The position numbers were made by a program, and so were the translations under genes. The notes below the pieces were generated by a model. That model did no database searches. It was given only the letters and a program-made list of their open reading frames with translations, and had not been told where the DNA came from. Shown one piece after another: positions 48,703 to 56,618 of a DNA stretch of 64,000 bases. Within the stretch, counting starts at the first letter, position 1; every line of letters begins with the position of its first letter. Source of the DNA: RGIG5612 sp045600845 (GTDB lineage Bacteria > Bacillota > Clostridia > Lachnospirales > Lachnospiraceae); contig JAZRYR010000017.1 of NCBI GenBank assembly GCA_045600845.1, positions 68,422-132,421 on the forward strand. The letters run 5' to 3'.

Positions 48703-50160
48703 CTATTCTTTTGCCATAATCTTCTTACGCTGGGTGATGAAGAAGATAATTCCCAGAACAATCCAGATAATCAGCATGATATAGGATTCTTTGCCGAAGT
48801 GTACGCCGGAAAGGCCTGGAATTGGAACCAGCTGAAGAATAACGAAAGCCAGGGAGAAAATTACGCCGATGATGGCCATAACTTTCAGGAGTGCAGAGCC
48901 GTCACCAAACTTCTTCAGGGTGATGATGCATGCTGCACAGGTGCAGAAATATCCGATGGATGCACCAATGGATGACATGTCCACAAACCAGCCTAAAGCT
49001 TCTCTTCCTAAAATAGGACCAGACAGAGAAACGATGATGCAGAAGATCATTGCGTTCTTTGGTGTGCCGTGTTTCTCATCGATTTTACCAAATACTGCCG
49101 GAAGGTAACCATCACGGCTCATGGAGAACATGAGTCGGCTGGAAGCTAAATAGAAGCCCATGATTCCGGAAAGTACTGCGCAGGAAACACCAACGCCAAT
49201 AAGGACTTTACCGAAAACGCCTAACAGTTCTTCTGCTGCGATCAATAATACCCAGTCTCCAGCCATAACGCGGTCCGGCCAGTATTCTAATGCGGCTGCT
49301 GCCACGGTGTTGTTAGAAACATATACGAAGCAACCGAAAGCGATGGCGATTACCATGATGCCCATAACTTTCTTGTAGCTGAATTTGAATTCTTCTGCTG
49401 CCTGTGGGATGGTGTCAAATCCTACGAAAGCCCAAGGTGCGATGGCGAAGGTTGCCAGGATGGCGGAAAGGATGCCCTTGCTGCCGACGTGGGCGAACTC
49501 GCCGATGTTGGCCGTGGTTGCGTTGGAAGCAATGGCGGCCGCTTTATCGAAGCCCCATACAGGGTCCATGTTGATGCCTTTTGCTTTTGCGGAGATAATT
49601 CCGGCGAGGCAAAGGGTGAATGCGCAAACTGCCAGGAGTACTGCTAAGATTGTCTGCATGACACCAGCTTTCTTAACGCCCCAGATGTTCAACAATCCAA
49701 AGAAAATCAGAATGGCCATGGCCAGGAGAATTTCTCCCAAATATACATCGAATCCTGCAATCTGATAATGGAAGCCCCATTTCAAAATGTCGGCGCTGCC
49801 ATCCAGACCGTCAACGATGAGGCCGATGGCTGTAGAGTTCATAGGAACGTTGGTCAGATAAGCGGCCACTAAAAACCATCCGCAGAAATATGCCGGAGTC
49901 TTACCGAAGCATTCTTTTGTGAAAGTAAATTCACCACCAGCTTTCGGGTATTTCGGTACCATGTAAGAATAGCTAAAGGCGATGATTACCATAACCAATG
50001 CGCCTAAAACCATAGCGATGGCGGTGCCATATACACCAGAGTTCGGAAGGAATTTCTTTCCCGGATTGATAAAGGAACCCCATCCAATAATGCAGCCGAA
50101 GGCAATAGCCCATACATGTGTCGGATTCAGTGATTTTTTCAATTCGTTTTTCTCGTTCAT
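48703..50160 (-). CDS. APC-family amino acid/polyamine permease
   Basis: 485 residues from ATG 50160 (GAGAGG seven bases upstream). The longer in-frame extension to 50301 merely translates the tandem repeats and is rejected. About 12 membrane helices; the first carries the APC unwound-helix motif (AFGCIIGWGSFINPGKKFLP), and TFAIAPWAFVGFDTIPQAAEE lies mid-protein. It imports an amino acid, amine or choline-like solute. It is downstream of a LicC-like nucleotidyltransferase gene and possibly co-transcribed. That pairing is suggestive of amino-alcohol uptake for surface decoration, but LicA and LicD are absent. Confidence 0.9.
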   Translation of the reverse strand: MNEKNELKKSLNPTHVWAIAFGCIIGWGSFINPGKKFLPNSGVYGTAIAMVLGALVMVIIAFSYSYMVPKYPKAGGEFTFTKECFGKTPAYFCGWFLVAAYLTNVPMNSTAIGLIVDGLDGSADILKWGFHYQIAGFDVYLGEILLAMAILIFFGLLNIWGVKKAGVMQTILAVLLAVCAFTLCLAGIISAKAKGINMDPVWGFDKAAAIASNATTANIGEFAHVGSKGILSAILATFAIAPWAFVGFDTIPQAAEEFKFSYKKVMGIMVIAIAFGCFVYVSNNTVAAAALEYWPDRVMAGDWVLLIAAEELLGVFGKVLIGVGVSCAVLSGIMGFYLASSRLMFSMSRDGYLPAVFGKIDEKHGTPKNAMIFCIIVSLSGPILGREALGWFVDMSSIGASIGYFCTCAACIITLKKFGDGSALLKVMAIIGVIFSLAFVILQLVPIPGLSGVHFGKESYIMLIIWIVLGIIFFITQRKKIMAKE

Positions 50161-50230
50161 ACTTACCTCTCTTAATCTTGTGTCGTTCCATGTGTCAGCG
50201 TTTGTTGCAGGTAGCGTCCCAAAGTGTTGC

Positions 50231-50310
50231 CCATTCACCACAGTGGCACCAGAGTAATACCGATTCACCACGGTGGCCCTAGAGTAATGCCGATTCACCA
50301 CGGTGGCGCC
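50231..50310. repeat. 30-bp tandem repeat, 2.7 copies
   Basis: Units at 50231-50260, 50261-50290 and a partial from 50291. Core CGATTCACCACGGTGGC with a self-complementary CCACGGTGG, then CTAGAGTAATGC. It lies between the LicC-like and permease genes. Confidence 0.9.
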
Positions 50311-50328
50311 GAACCTACGCCAGAAATT

Positions 50329-51225
50329 TTATACATCGTAGCTCTTGTCGATAGCTTTCAGTTCGTTAAAGGTGTCGATTTCCACGATGTCTTCCTGTTT
50401 GCATTCGCGGATGCCGATTTTATATTGATCCTTGAAAATCTTTAAAGCGGTCTGCTCCCAGTAAAGCTCTTTACCGCCCGGAAGGTTGAAGGCTTCCTCT
50501 AAATGTTTGGACAGCTTCCTACCGTCTTCCTGATTCCAGTAGGAAATGCCGACCATCTGGTAGCAATTTAATCCGCCAACTTTCTGCTCTGTAATAACGC
50601 CGTCTTTTACTTCGAAGCACCAATCATCGGAGCGTTCCATCTTGATGCCAAGGAAGTCAGAGGTGTAATGGTATTTTGTAATGATCTTCGGGTTACTGAT
50701 TAAAAGGTCTGCCTCGAATACATAGGAATTACAGAGATTGTATCTTGCAACTAAGGCAGAAGAGATGTTGTTGGTTTCGTTGTAAACCGGATTCTCAATA
50801 AATTTAATCATCGGATATTTGTAAAGAAGCTGGTCAAACTGTTCGCCTAAGTAGCCTCTTACGATGGTGATATCGTCGATGCCTGCTGCCAGACATGCGT
50901 CAATCAGTCCATCAATGATGCGCTTGCCGTTAACTCTTACTAACGGCTTTGGTGTGTTTAAAGTAACCGGAACCAGTCTGCTGCCGAAACCTGCTGCGAT
51001 GAAAAGTGCTTTTTTTACCTTGTAAGGTTCTAAGGCATCTCTGCCCTCCTCTGTAATAATCCCGTTCTTAATCAGGTTTATTTCCTGCAGTTCTTTCACA
51101 GTTTTGTTGATGGTTCCTAAGGAATATTCCGTTTTTTCTTCCATCTGTCTCTGGGACAAAGACTTTTCGGCTTCTGCCAGAACAGCTAAAATATCAAATT
51201 GTTTTTTTGTAAGGGTGTTTACCAT
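50329..51225 (-). CDS. Winged-helix / LicC-like nucleotidyltransferase
   Basis: 298 residues. Residues 1-65 are a winged helix-turn-helix (KKQFDILAVLAEAEKSLSQRQME, GTINKTVKELQEINLI). Residues 70-298 are an NTP-transferase (KKALFIAAGFGSRLVPVTLNTPKPLVRVNGKRII with the GxGxRL..PKP signature). The acceptor part carries IENPVYNETNNISSALVAR, resembling LicC phosphocholine cytidylyltransferases (NIYSL-type segment). It probably makes a CDP-amino-alcohol, or an NDP-sugar. The ATG at 51225 has GAGGAG ten bases upstream. The fusion with a DNA-binding domain is known for LicC-like proteins in Bacillota. No choline kinase in the window. Confidence 0.85.
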   Translation of the reverse strand: MVNTLTKKQFDILAVLAEAEKSLSQRQMEEKTEYSLGTINKTVKELQEINLIKNGIITEEGRDALEPYKVKKALFIAAGFGSRLVPVTLNTPKPLVRVNGKRIIDGLIDACLAAGIDDITIVRGYLGEQFDQLLYKYPMIKFIENPVYNETNNISSALVARYNLCNSYVFEADLLISNPKIITKYHYTSDFLGIKMERSDDWCFEVKDGVITEQKVGGLNCYQMVGISYWNQEDGRKLSKHLEEAFNLPGGKELYWEQTALKIFKDQYKIGIRECKQEDIVEIDTFNELKAIDKSYDV

Positions 51226-51291
51226 TTAATTTGTCTCCTCTATTTTTGAACAGCGAACTGTCTTTTTTTGAAAAAAATAAGCAACAAAAAC

Positions 51292-51314
51292 CTCTCGTTC
51301 ATTTTTTGCGAGAG
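51292..51314. terminator. Terminator at the end of the glycan operon
   Basis: CTCTCG / CGAGAG stem with an 11-base T-rich loop; U-tracts follow on both strands (CCTTTTGTTTT on plus, GTTTTTG on minus). It lies about 120 bases after the SGNH gene stop. Confidence 0.72.
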
Positions 51315-51433
51315 CCTTTTGTTTTATGAACACATTCTAACGAAATCCTTCGTATTTTGCAAGAATTATTTTATTATGGGGATTTTTCCTGTTCATGATA
51401 TTCCGTCTTCTCCCCTTTTTGATTTGAAATGTC

Positions 51434-52579
51434 TTACTCCAGAAAATCCGCCTGAGTATAAAGACCTTCGTGATAATGTTCATCGGTCAGGCGTTTTGCC
51501 TTTTCCAATATTTTATCCTTCTGTGCTGCACAATCCTTCCACTGAGCCTCAACTTTCGCGTCATGATGGATATGGATTGGATATTTGTCAGTCAGTATTC
51601 CTGCCAGATACTTGGTAAATTTTTCCGCGCCATAAATGTTCAGATGACCAGCATCATAAAAATCATGATTCCAATCCAACTGCCAGGTGTCGGCCGGCGA
51701 TGGCTCCGGCTTTTGGTCAGGAGCGTTCTTCGGCTGTGACGCAGCTTCCGGAACACCAGTTGGCACATTCTCGATGGTTTCTACCGTATCCAGATAATCG
51801 AAGCCGGCTTCTGCTATCATGCTTTCCGCCGTTTTCAGTGAGTTTCCTTTCTCCACAAAATCCCGGTGCGGACAACGAATAAAAAGGACATTCTCAATTT
51901 TTTCCTCTCTGAGAAAATCCAGAAATTCTCTCAGGCTCTCCATGCCTTCCTCACTTAGCTCGTACTTGTCTATTCTCTTCTCGCCTTTCATCGTGTCTGC
52001 ATAGACGCAGAAATTCTTGGTAACGGAATAACCCCGGCGGTCCATGGCAATCTTATCCATCATCGTCTTAAAACAACCCCGGGCACGATCCCAGCCACTG
52101 TGATACTTAAGAAATGGAATCCGATAGCTTTCCTGTTCTTCCTCCGGAACCATCTCTGCAATGAACGCATCCCGGTTGGGCCCCTTTTTTATACTGTCCG
52201 CAAAGCGTCGCATGGCAGCGCTGTCCCTTTGGTCCTCATCACAGAAGCCACTAAGGTCTACAACATAAAGGTCCGGTCTTTGACTTTGACGGGCTTCCTT
52301 AACGGCGTACGGATACATCGCTCCGCTTAAACCACCGGTAGAAATGGCGTAACTGGTAAAACCTTCCTCTTCATAAGCCAACGGGGAATAGAACCCCGTG
52401 TATATGGTGCTCGGGCCAACAAGAATTACGTCCACGGAATGATCTTTTTCTTTATAAAAGCCATACATGCCGGTTACATCCCTGGCTTCCGGCACAGAAA
52501 GAAAAATGGCCGCTGCCAGAATGAGAGCACCTGCCAATAAAGCAAATATTATAATTCGAATCCAATGCTTTAATTTCAT
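51434..52579 (-). CDS. Membrane-anchored SGNH/DltD-like protein
   Basis: 381 residues from ATG 52579; a TTG at 52624 in frame is possible. One N-terminal membrane helix (IIIFALLAGALILAAAIFL), then an extracytoplasmic domain. The block-I analogue reads VDVILVGPSTIYTGFYSPLAYEEEGF (Ser in GPST) and the C-terminal block reads DFYDAGHLNIYGAEKFTKYLA with the Asp/His pair (DAGHLN). This is the layout of SGNH hydrolase-like partners of O-acyltransferases such as DltD or AlgJ/X. It would act on acylated glycans outside the membrane. A Pro-rich linker (about 300-320) separates the two parts. Last gene of the glycan operon. Confidence 0.7.
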   Translation of the reverse strand: MKLKHWIRIIIFALLAGALILAAAIFLSVPEARDVTGMYGFYKEKDHSVDVILVGPSTIYTGFYSPLAYEEEGFTSYAISTGGLSGAMYPYAVKEARQSQRPDLYVVDLSGFCDEDQRDSAAMRRFADSIKKGPNRDAFIAEMVPEEEQESYRIPFLKYHSGWDRARGCFKTMMDKIAMDRRGYSVTKNFCVYADTMKGEKRIDKYELSEEGMESLREFLDFLREEKIENVLFIRCPHRDFVEKGNSLKTAESMIAEAGFDYLDTVETIENVPTGVPEAASQPKNAPDQKPEPSPADTWQLDWNHDFYDAGHLNIYGAEKFTKYLAGILTDKYPIHIHHDAKVEAQWKDCAAQKDKILEKAKRLTDEHYHEGLYTQADFLE

Positions 52580-52630
52580 GTTTCTATTGCGGCGCAACCA
52601 GCGCACATTTTTCCAACGGCACAACCGTCT

Positions 52631-53656
52631 TTATTTTGTCCATTTTTCTTTAAATTTTGCGTATGTTTTTGAGTTATATAATTTCCCGTAAAAGGAAGCT
52701 GCTTTCTTAAATCTTGACGCTTTCCAAAGGAGACTGTATCTCTTTTCCGTCAGCTTGGCAATCGCCGGCTGGGTCTCCTCAAGATATGCATGAAATGCTT
52801 CTGCCTTCTTTTTTCCTTCTTCCTTGTCCGGATTTTTTACCAGCCAGATTGCATAGTTACTGGTTACCGCCGTAGATAACCGCCGCTGAAGAAAACCTTC
52901 TCTGGCAATTCCCATCGGCTTATGTGCAGAATAATACTCCAACATTTTCTTTACCACAGCTTCATGCTGGCCTGCTTTCTTCGCCTGATTTTCAAAGTTG
53001 GTACTCTGATTTACATCACCGATACGGTACTCGTAAAAGGTTTCCGGGAAAATAACAATCCAGTCTGCATGAACAAACGGCAACACCGCAAATTCCTGGT
53101 CCTCATAAAACACATGCTCAGAAACCTGAAAACCTATGTTTCTCAAGAACTGGGTACTGAAGCACATGGAATGAAAATCCAGACAATCACTGACGTCGTC
53201 GTAATGCTCCTCTAATTTGATCATGTCGATGACGCGGTTTTCACAGGAACAATGCGGGCTGTAGGTCAGTACAATATCATTTGAAATATTAATGGTTTTA
53301 AAGCCCATGATGATGGCATCCACATCTTCCAGTTTTTCGATTTTATCCAAAATCCCTTTTAGATTTTCCGTCGTAATCCAGTCGTCTGAATCTACCACCT
53401 TGTAATATCTTCCGGTGGCTTCTTCCAATCCCCGGTTAATTCCGGAACCATGTCCTCCGTTTTCTTTATCCACAACTCTCACCGTATCCGGATATTTCTC
53501 CGCATACTCATGACCGATTTTTGAGGTTCCATCGGTAGAACCATCGTTAATCACGATGACCTCCAGACGGTCGTCAAAGCCACACATGGAATCCAGCGCT
53601 TTTGCCAGAAACTGTTCCGAATTATAAGACGGGATTGCAATTGTTAACTGTTTCAT
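52631..53656 (-). CDS. Glycosyltransferase family 2
   Basis: 341 residues from ATG 53656, which overlaps the stop of the preceding gene (ATGA). GT-A motifs: LTIAIPSYNSEQFLAKAL, VIVINDGSTDGT, GRYYKVVDSDDWI (the metal-binding DxD) and FYEDQEFAVLPF. It adds a sugar from a nucleotide donor to a lipid-linked glycan on the inner side of the membrane. The extension upstream to 53743 is only overlap with the neighbouring gene. Sugar specificity unknown. Confidence 0.92.
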   Translation of the reverse strand: MKQLTIAIPSYNSEQFLAKALDSMCGFDDRLEVIVINDGSTDGTSKIGHEYAEKYPDTVRVVDKENGGHGSGINRGLEEATGRYYKVVDSDDWITTENLKGILDKIEKLEDVDAIIMGFKTINISNDIVLTYSPHCSCENRVIDMIKLEEHYDDVSDCLDFHSMCFSTQFLRNIGFQVSEHVFYEDQEFAVLPFVHADWIVIFPETFYEYRIGDVNQSTNFENQAKKAGQHEAVVKKMLEYYSAHKPMGIAREGFLQRRLSTAVTSNYAIWLVKNPDKEEGKKKAEAFHAYLEETQPAIAKLTEKRYSLLWKASRFKKAASFYGKLYNSKTYAKFKEKWTK

Positions 53657-54630
53657 GCTTTTGAAAATACTCCTATGATGGTTCCGGCTCCGTAGAAAAG
53701 GTGCATGGCCAGGAACAGTCCCGGCAGAGCCAGGTTGGTCCATCGAAATCCATCGGTTATGGAACCTTTAATTGTAAAGTAAATGGCACAGAGGAAGTAC
53801 AGTCCCCATAAAGCCACACTGAGCCATGGAAAACCACAGCCGGAAAGGATGGAAGTAACAAGAATTCCTGCCACAAAAACGGCCGGTACAAAGTGGAACA
53901 AGGAAAAACAGTTTGGATTGATTTTTAAAGTTTTTCCGATCCACAGGCCGTTACGGAATTTCTGCTTCAGCATCTGTTTAAAGCTTGGACGGATGTGCTC
54001 ATAAGAACAGATGGACGGGTCATAGCATAACGGAAAACCCGCTTGGCGGATCCGATAGCTCATGTCGTTGTCTTCCGTATATTTCAGTCGCTCGTTGTAC
54101 AAACCGACTTTATCATAAACTTCCCGACGATACATGCCGTGGAAAATCGAATCCACATAACATTTTTTGGTCAGGGAGCGATAGTTTGCTGCCCCACTTC
54201 CAAACCGGGATTGTTCTGCCAAAAGCAACGTGTGTCTCCAGCTGCTCTCCTCATCTACAATATTGGGACGAGGCCCGCCACTGACACTTTCCCCCGCTTC
54301 CAGAACCGCTACATTGGCGCGGATGAAATTTTCCGGAATGGTGGCATGCGCATCAATCCGGCAGATTGCATCTCCGGTGTAATGCTGCAGCATGACATTA
54401 CATCCCTGCGGGAGGAACTGTCCCGGATTGTCCAGCACCTGTACTGCGGCAAATCCATTGTTTTCCTTTTGGAAGGCTTCCATCAAAGCTTTGGTGCCGT
54501 CTTTTGAATTGCTGTCAATCAGCAGAACTTCTATTTTTTCGTGTGGATAGTCCTGCCTCTTAATGCAATTAAGAAGCGTTCCCAAATACCGTTCTTCGTT
54601 ATAAGCTACTACCGCGATGGAAACTTTCAT
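53653..54630 (-). CDS. Glycosyltransferase family 2 with C-terminal membrane helices (ExoA-like)
   Basis: 325 residues. N-terminal GT-A domain (VSIAVVAYNEERYLGTLLNC, VLLIDSNSKDGT, AICRIDAHATIP with DxD-like RIDAH, and LKYTEDNDMSYRIRQAGF) followed by about three hydrophobic helices (FVPAVFVAGILVTSILSG, WLSVALWGLYFLCAIYF, LALPGLFLAMHLF). This layout matches ExoA-type enzymes of exopolysaccharide assembly. It overlaps both neighbours by four bases. Confidence 0.92.
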   Translation of the reverse strand: MKVSIAVVAYNEERYLGTLLNCIKRQDYPHEKIEVLLIDSNSKDGTKALMEAFQKENNGFAAVQVLDNPGQFLPQGCNVMLQHYTGDAICRIDAHATIPENFIRANVAVLEAGESVSGGPRPNIVDEESSWRHTLLLAEQSRFGSGAANYRSLTKKCYVDSIFHGMYRREVYDKVGLYNERLKYTEDNDMSYRIRQAGFPLCYDPSICSYEHIRPSFKQMLKQKFRNGLWIGKTLKINPNCFSLFHFVPAVFVAGILVTSILSGCGFPWLSVALWGLYFLCAIYFTIKGSITDGFRWTNLALPGLFLAMHLFYGAGTIIGVFSKA

Positions 54631-55352
54631 TTTATTTCAAAATCCTTTTCTGTATAGTTCTTTCCCAGAACTGCCCAGACAGATTTCCACATAATCTTAC
54701 ATTCATAGCCGAAAGTAAATTGCTTCAGCATCCGTAGGTTATATTTCATTTTCTTCGGAAGGATTTTTTCTACATAGATTTTGTCTACTTCTTCCGGAGA
54801 AAGATTCTTCAATATCTTTTCTTCGTCTTTATAATAGATGCTGGCTTCACTGGTAACCCCAGCCGGAAGCAGCAAGGTGGCCATCATTTCCGGCGTATAT
54901 TTTTCTACATATTTTGGAACTTCCGGGCGCGTACCGACGAAGGTCATGGTGCCTCTTAAAATATCCAGCAACTGACAGAATTCATCGGCCCGGATTTTCC
55001 GGACAAAACGTCCCACTTTCGTTACTCGCGGGTCCTTGTCCTGGGTAATGGAAGAGCCGATTTCTGCAGCATTAACCACCATACTGCGGAATTTAAAAAT
55101 GCGGAACCGACGGCCGTACTGAGTTACCCTCTCCTGTCGGAAGAACACCGGTCCTTTGGTTTCCAGCACGATAGCCAACGCAATCAAAGCCATGAACCAC
55201 CAAATGACCAACAGAATGATTAAGGAAACAACGATGTCGAACAAGCGCTTCAGCACCAGCTGGGAGCGTTTGCGGGATAGGATATCGTAATATTCTTTTA
55301 CTTCCGGAGTCTGAAACTCTTTCGGGAGTTCTTCCCATTTTTTCAAGATCAT
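54627..55352 (-). CDS. Priming sugar transferase (polyprenyl-phosphate phosphoglycosyltransferase)
   Basis: 241 residues. One N-terminal membrane helix (LFDIVVSLIILLVIWWFMAL) and the small PglC/WcaJ-type catalytic core: PVFFRQERVTQYGRRFRIFKFRSM, ADEFCQLLDILRGTMTFVGTRPE. It transfers a sugar-1-phosphate to undecaprenyl phosphate, starting the lipid-linked glycan. In this operon the donor is probably the UDP-4-amino (or N-acetyl) dideoxy sugar made by the two upstream genes. Four-base overlaps on both sides. Confidence 0.94.
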   Translation of the reverse strand: MILKKWEELPKEFQTPEVKEYYDILSRKRSQLVLKRLFDIVVSLIILLVIWWFMALIALAIVLETKGPVFFRQERVTQYGRRFRIFKFRSMVVNAAEIGSSITQDKDPRVTKVGRFVRKIRADEFCQLLDILRGTMTFVGTRPEVPKYVEKYTPEMMATLLLPAGVTSEASIYYKDEEKILKNLSPEEVDKIYVEKILPKKMKYNLRMLKQFTFGYECKIMWKSVWAVLGKNYTEKDFEIK

Positions 55353-56605
55353 AAATATTCTTTTAATATTCTGCAGAAGTTTTCGATAATATAGTCTACA
55401 TCTTCGTCGCTTAAGCAGGTGTGCAGCGGCAAAGTGATTTCGTTCTGATAACGGTTATAGGCATTCGGATAATTTTTAATATCAAAGCCCAACTTTTTAT
55501 AACCGGTCATCATCGGCAATGGTTTGTAGTGCACATTGCAGGCGATTCCGGCATCTGCCATTCGCCCGATGATTTCATTTCGCACCGGATTTCCGCTCTG
55601 CTCAAAATTTTCCATGGCCTTTATCGGAACCCGGACAATGTACAGATGCCCTGAAGACTCCCTTCCGTCTGCGTAATGAGGCAGGGATTCTATGCCCAGA
55701 GGACGGAACGCCGCATCATATTTTTCCACGATTTCTTTTCTTCGTTTTAACATGGACGGATAACGTTCTAACTGCGCCAGACCAAAAGCTGCCATCAGAT
55801 CCGTCATGTTGCATTTATACCAAAGCCCCTCTACATCATATTCCCAGCCGCCGACTTTGGACTTCGCCAGCGCATCCTTGCTCTGTCCATGAAGGGAATA
55901 GAGCTGGATCTGATGGTAGATTTCTTCGTCATCGATTCCCTCCGGTGCGCGCCAGGAAAGGCAGCCGCCTTCTGCTGTCGTCAGGTTCTTAACAGCATGG
56001 AAACTAAAAGCAGAAAAGTCGCAGCAGCTTCCGACATCATGCCCCTTCCAGGATGCTCCCAGTGCATGAGCTGCGTCTTCTACGATGGCAACTCTGCCAA
56101 GAGCCTTCTGCATTTTCTGTCCCAGTTCGCTGGCCTCTTCATTCACCCGGAACAGGCTTCTTTTGCTCTCTGCAATATCGAAAAGTTTTTTATAATCACA
56201 TGGAACACCACCGATGGCAATCGGAATAATGGCTTTCGTGTTTTCGTTAATAGCCTCCGCTACCGCATCATAATCCAGATCAAAACTGTCTTTGCAGCAA
56301 TCGACCAAAACAACCTTCGCTCCTACATGGGCGATTACGGATGCACTGGCAGTATAAGTGTAAGCGGAAGTAATGACCTCATCGCCTTCGCCGATTCCCA
56401 GAAGACGGAGCGCCATTTCCGCACAGGCAGTCTGGCTGTTCAGGCATACCACCTTGTTACAACCGAGAAATTCCGCCAGCTTCTGTTCAAAAAGTTTGGT
56501 CTTCGGTCCGGTGGTGATCCAGCCGGATTTTAATACTTCGGATACATATGCAATTTCATTTCCCCGTATGTCTGGTGGAGAAAATGAGATATTTCTTTTT
56601 TCCAT
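55349..56605 (-). CDS. DegT/DnrJ/EryC1/StrS (PglE-type) aminotransferase
   Basis: 418 residues from ATG 56605 (AAGGAG four bases upstream); the extension to 56695 is rejected. PLP enzyme of sugar-aminotransferase type: start ISFSPPDIRGNEIAYVSEVLKSGWITTGPKT, CLNSQTACAEMALRLLGI, IVEDAAHALGA (PLP-binding Asp and His) and AFSFHAVKNLTTAEGG (Schiff-base Lys). Following a CapD/PglF-type dehydratase, it should aminate a UDP-4-keto-6-deoxy sugar at C4. A PglD acetyltransferase is not present in the window. Confidence 0.93.
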   Translation of the reverse strand: MEKRNISFSPPDIRGNEIAYVSEVLKSGWITTGPKTKLFEQKLAEFLGCNKVVCLNSQTACAEMALRLLGIGEGDEVITSAYTYTASASVIAHVGAKVVLVDCCKDSFDLDYDAVAEAINENTKAIIPIAIGGVPCDYKKLFDIAESKRSLFRVNEEASELGQKMQKALGRVAIVEDAAHALGASWKGHDVGSCCDFSAFSFHAVKNLTTAEGGCLSWRAPEGIDDEEIYHQIQLYSLHGQSKDALAKSKVGGWEYDVEGLWYKCNMTDLMAAFGLAQLERYPSMLKRRKEIVEKYDAAFRPLGIESLPHYADGRESSGHLYIVRVPIKAMENFEQSGNPVRNEIIGRMADAGIACNVHYKPLPMMTGYKKLGFDIKNYPNAYNRYQNEITLPLHTCLSDEDVDYIIENFCRILKEYL

Positions 56606-56618
56606 AGTTCTCCTTGAA

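Noticed and set aside
50160..50301. N-terminal extension of the APC permease
   Set aside because: It translates the 30-bp tandem repeats (VVNRYYSGAT..). A good ribosome site precedes ATG 50160, where APC homology begins.
48703..51225. Complete lic phosphocholine locus
   Set aside because: Only a LicC-like gene and a permease are present; licA, licB and licD counterparts are missing.
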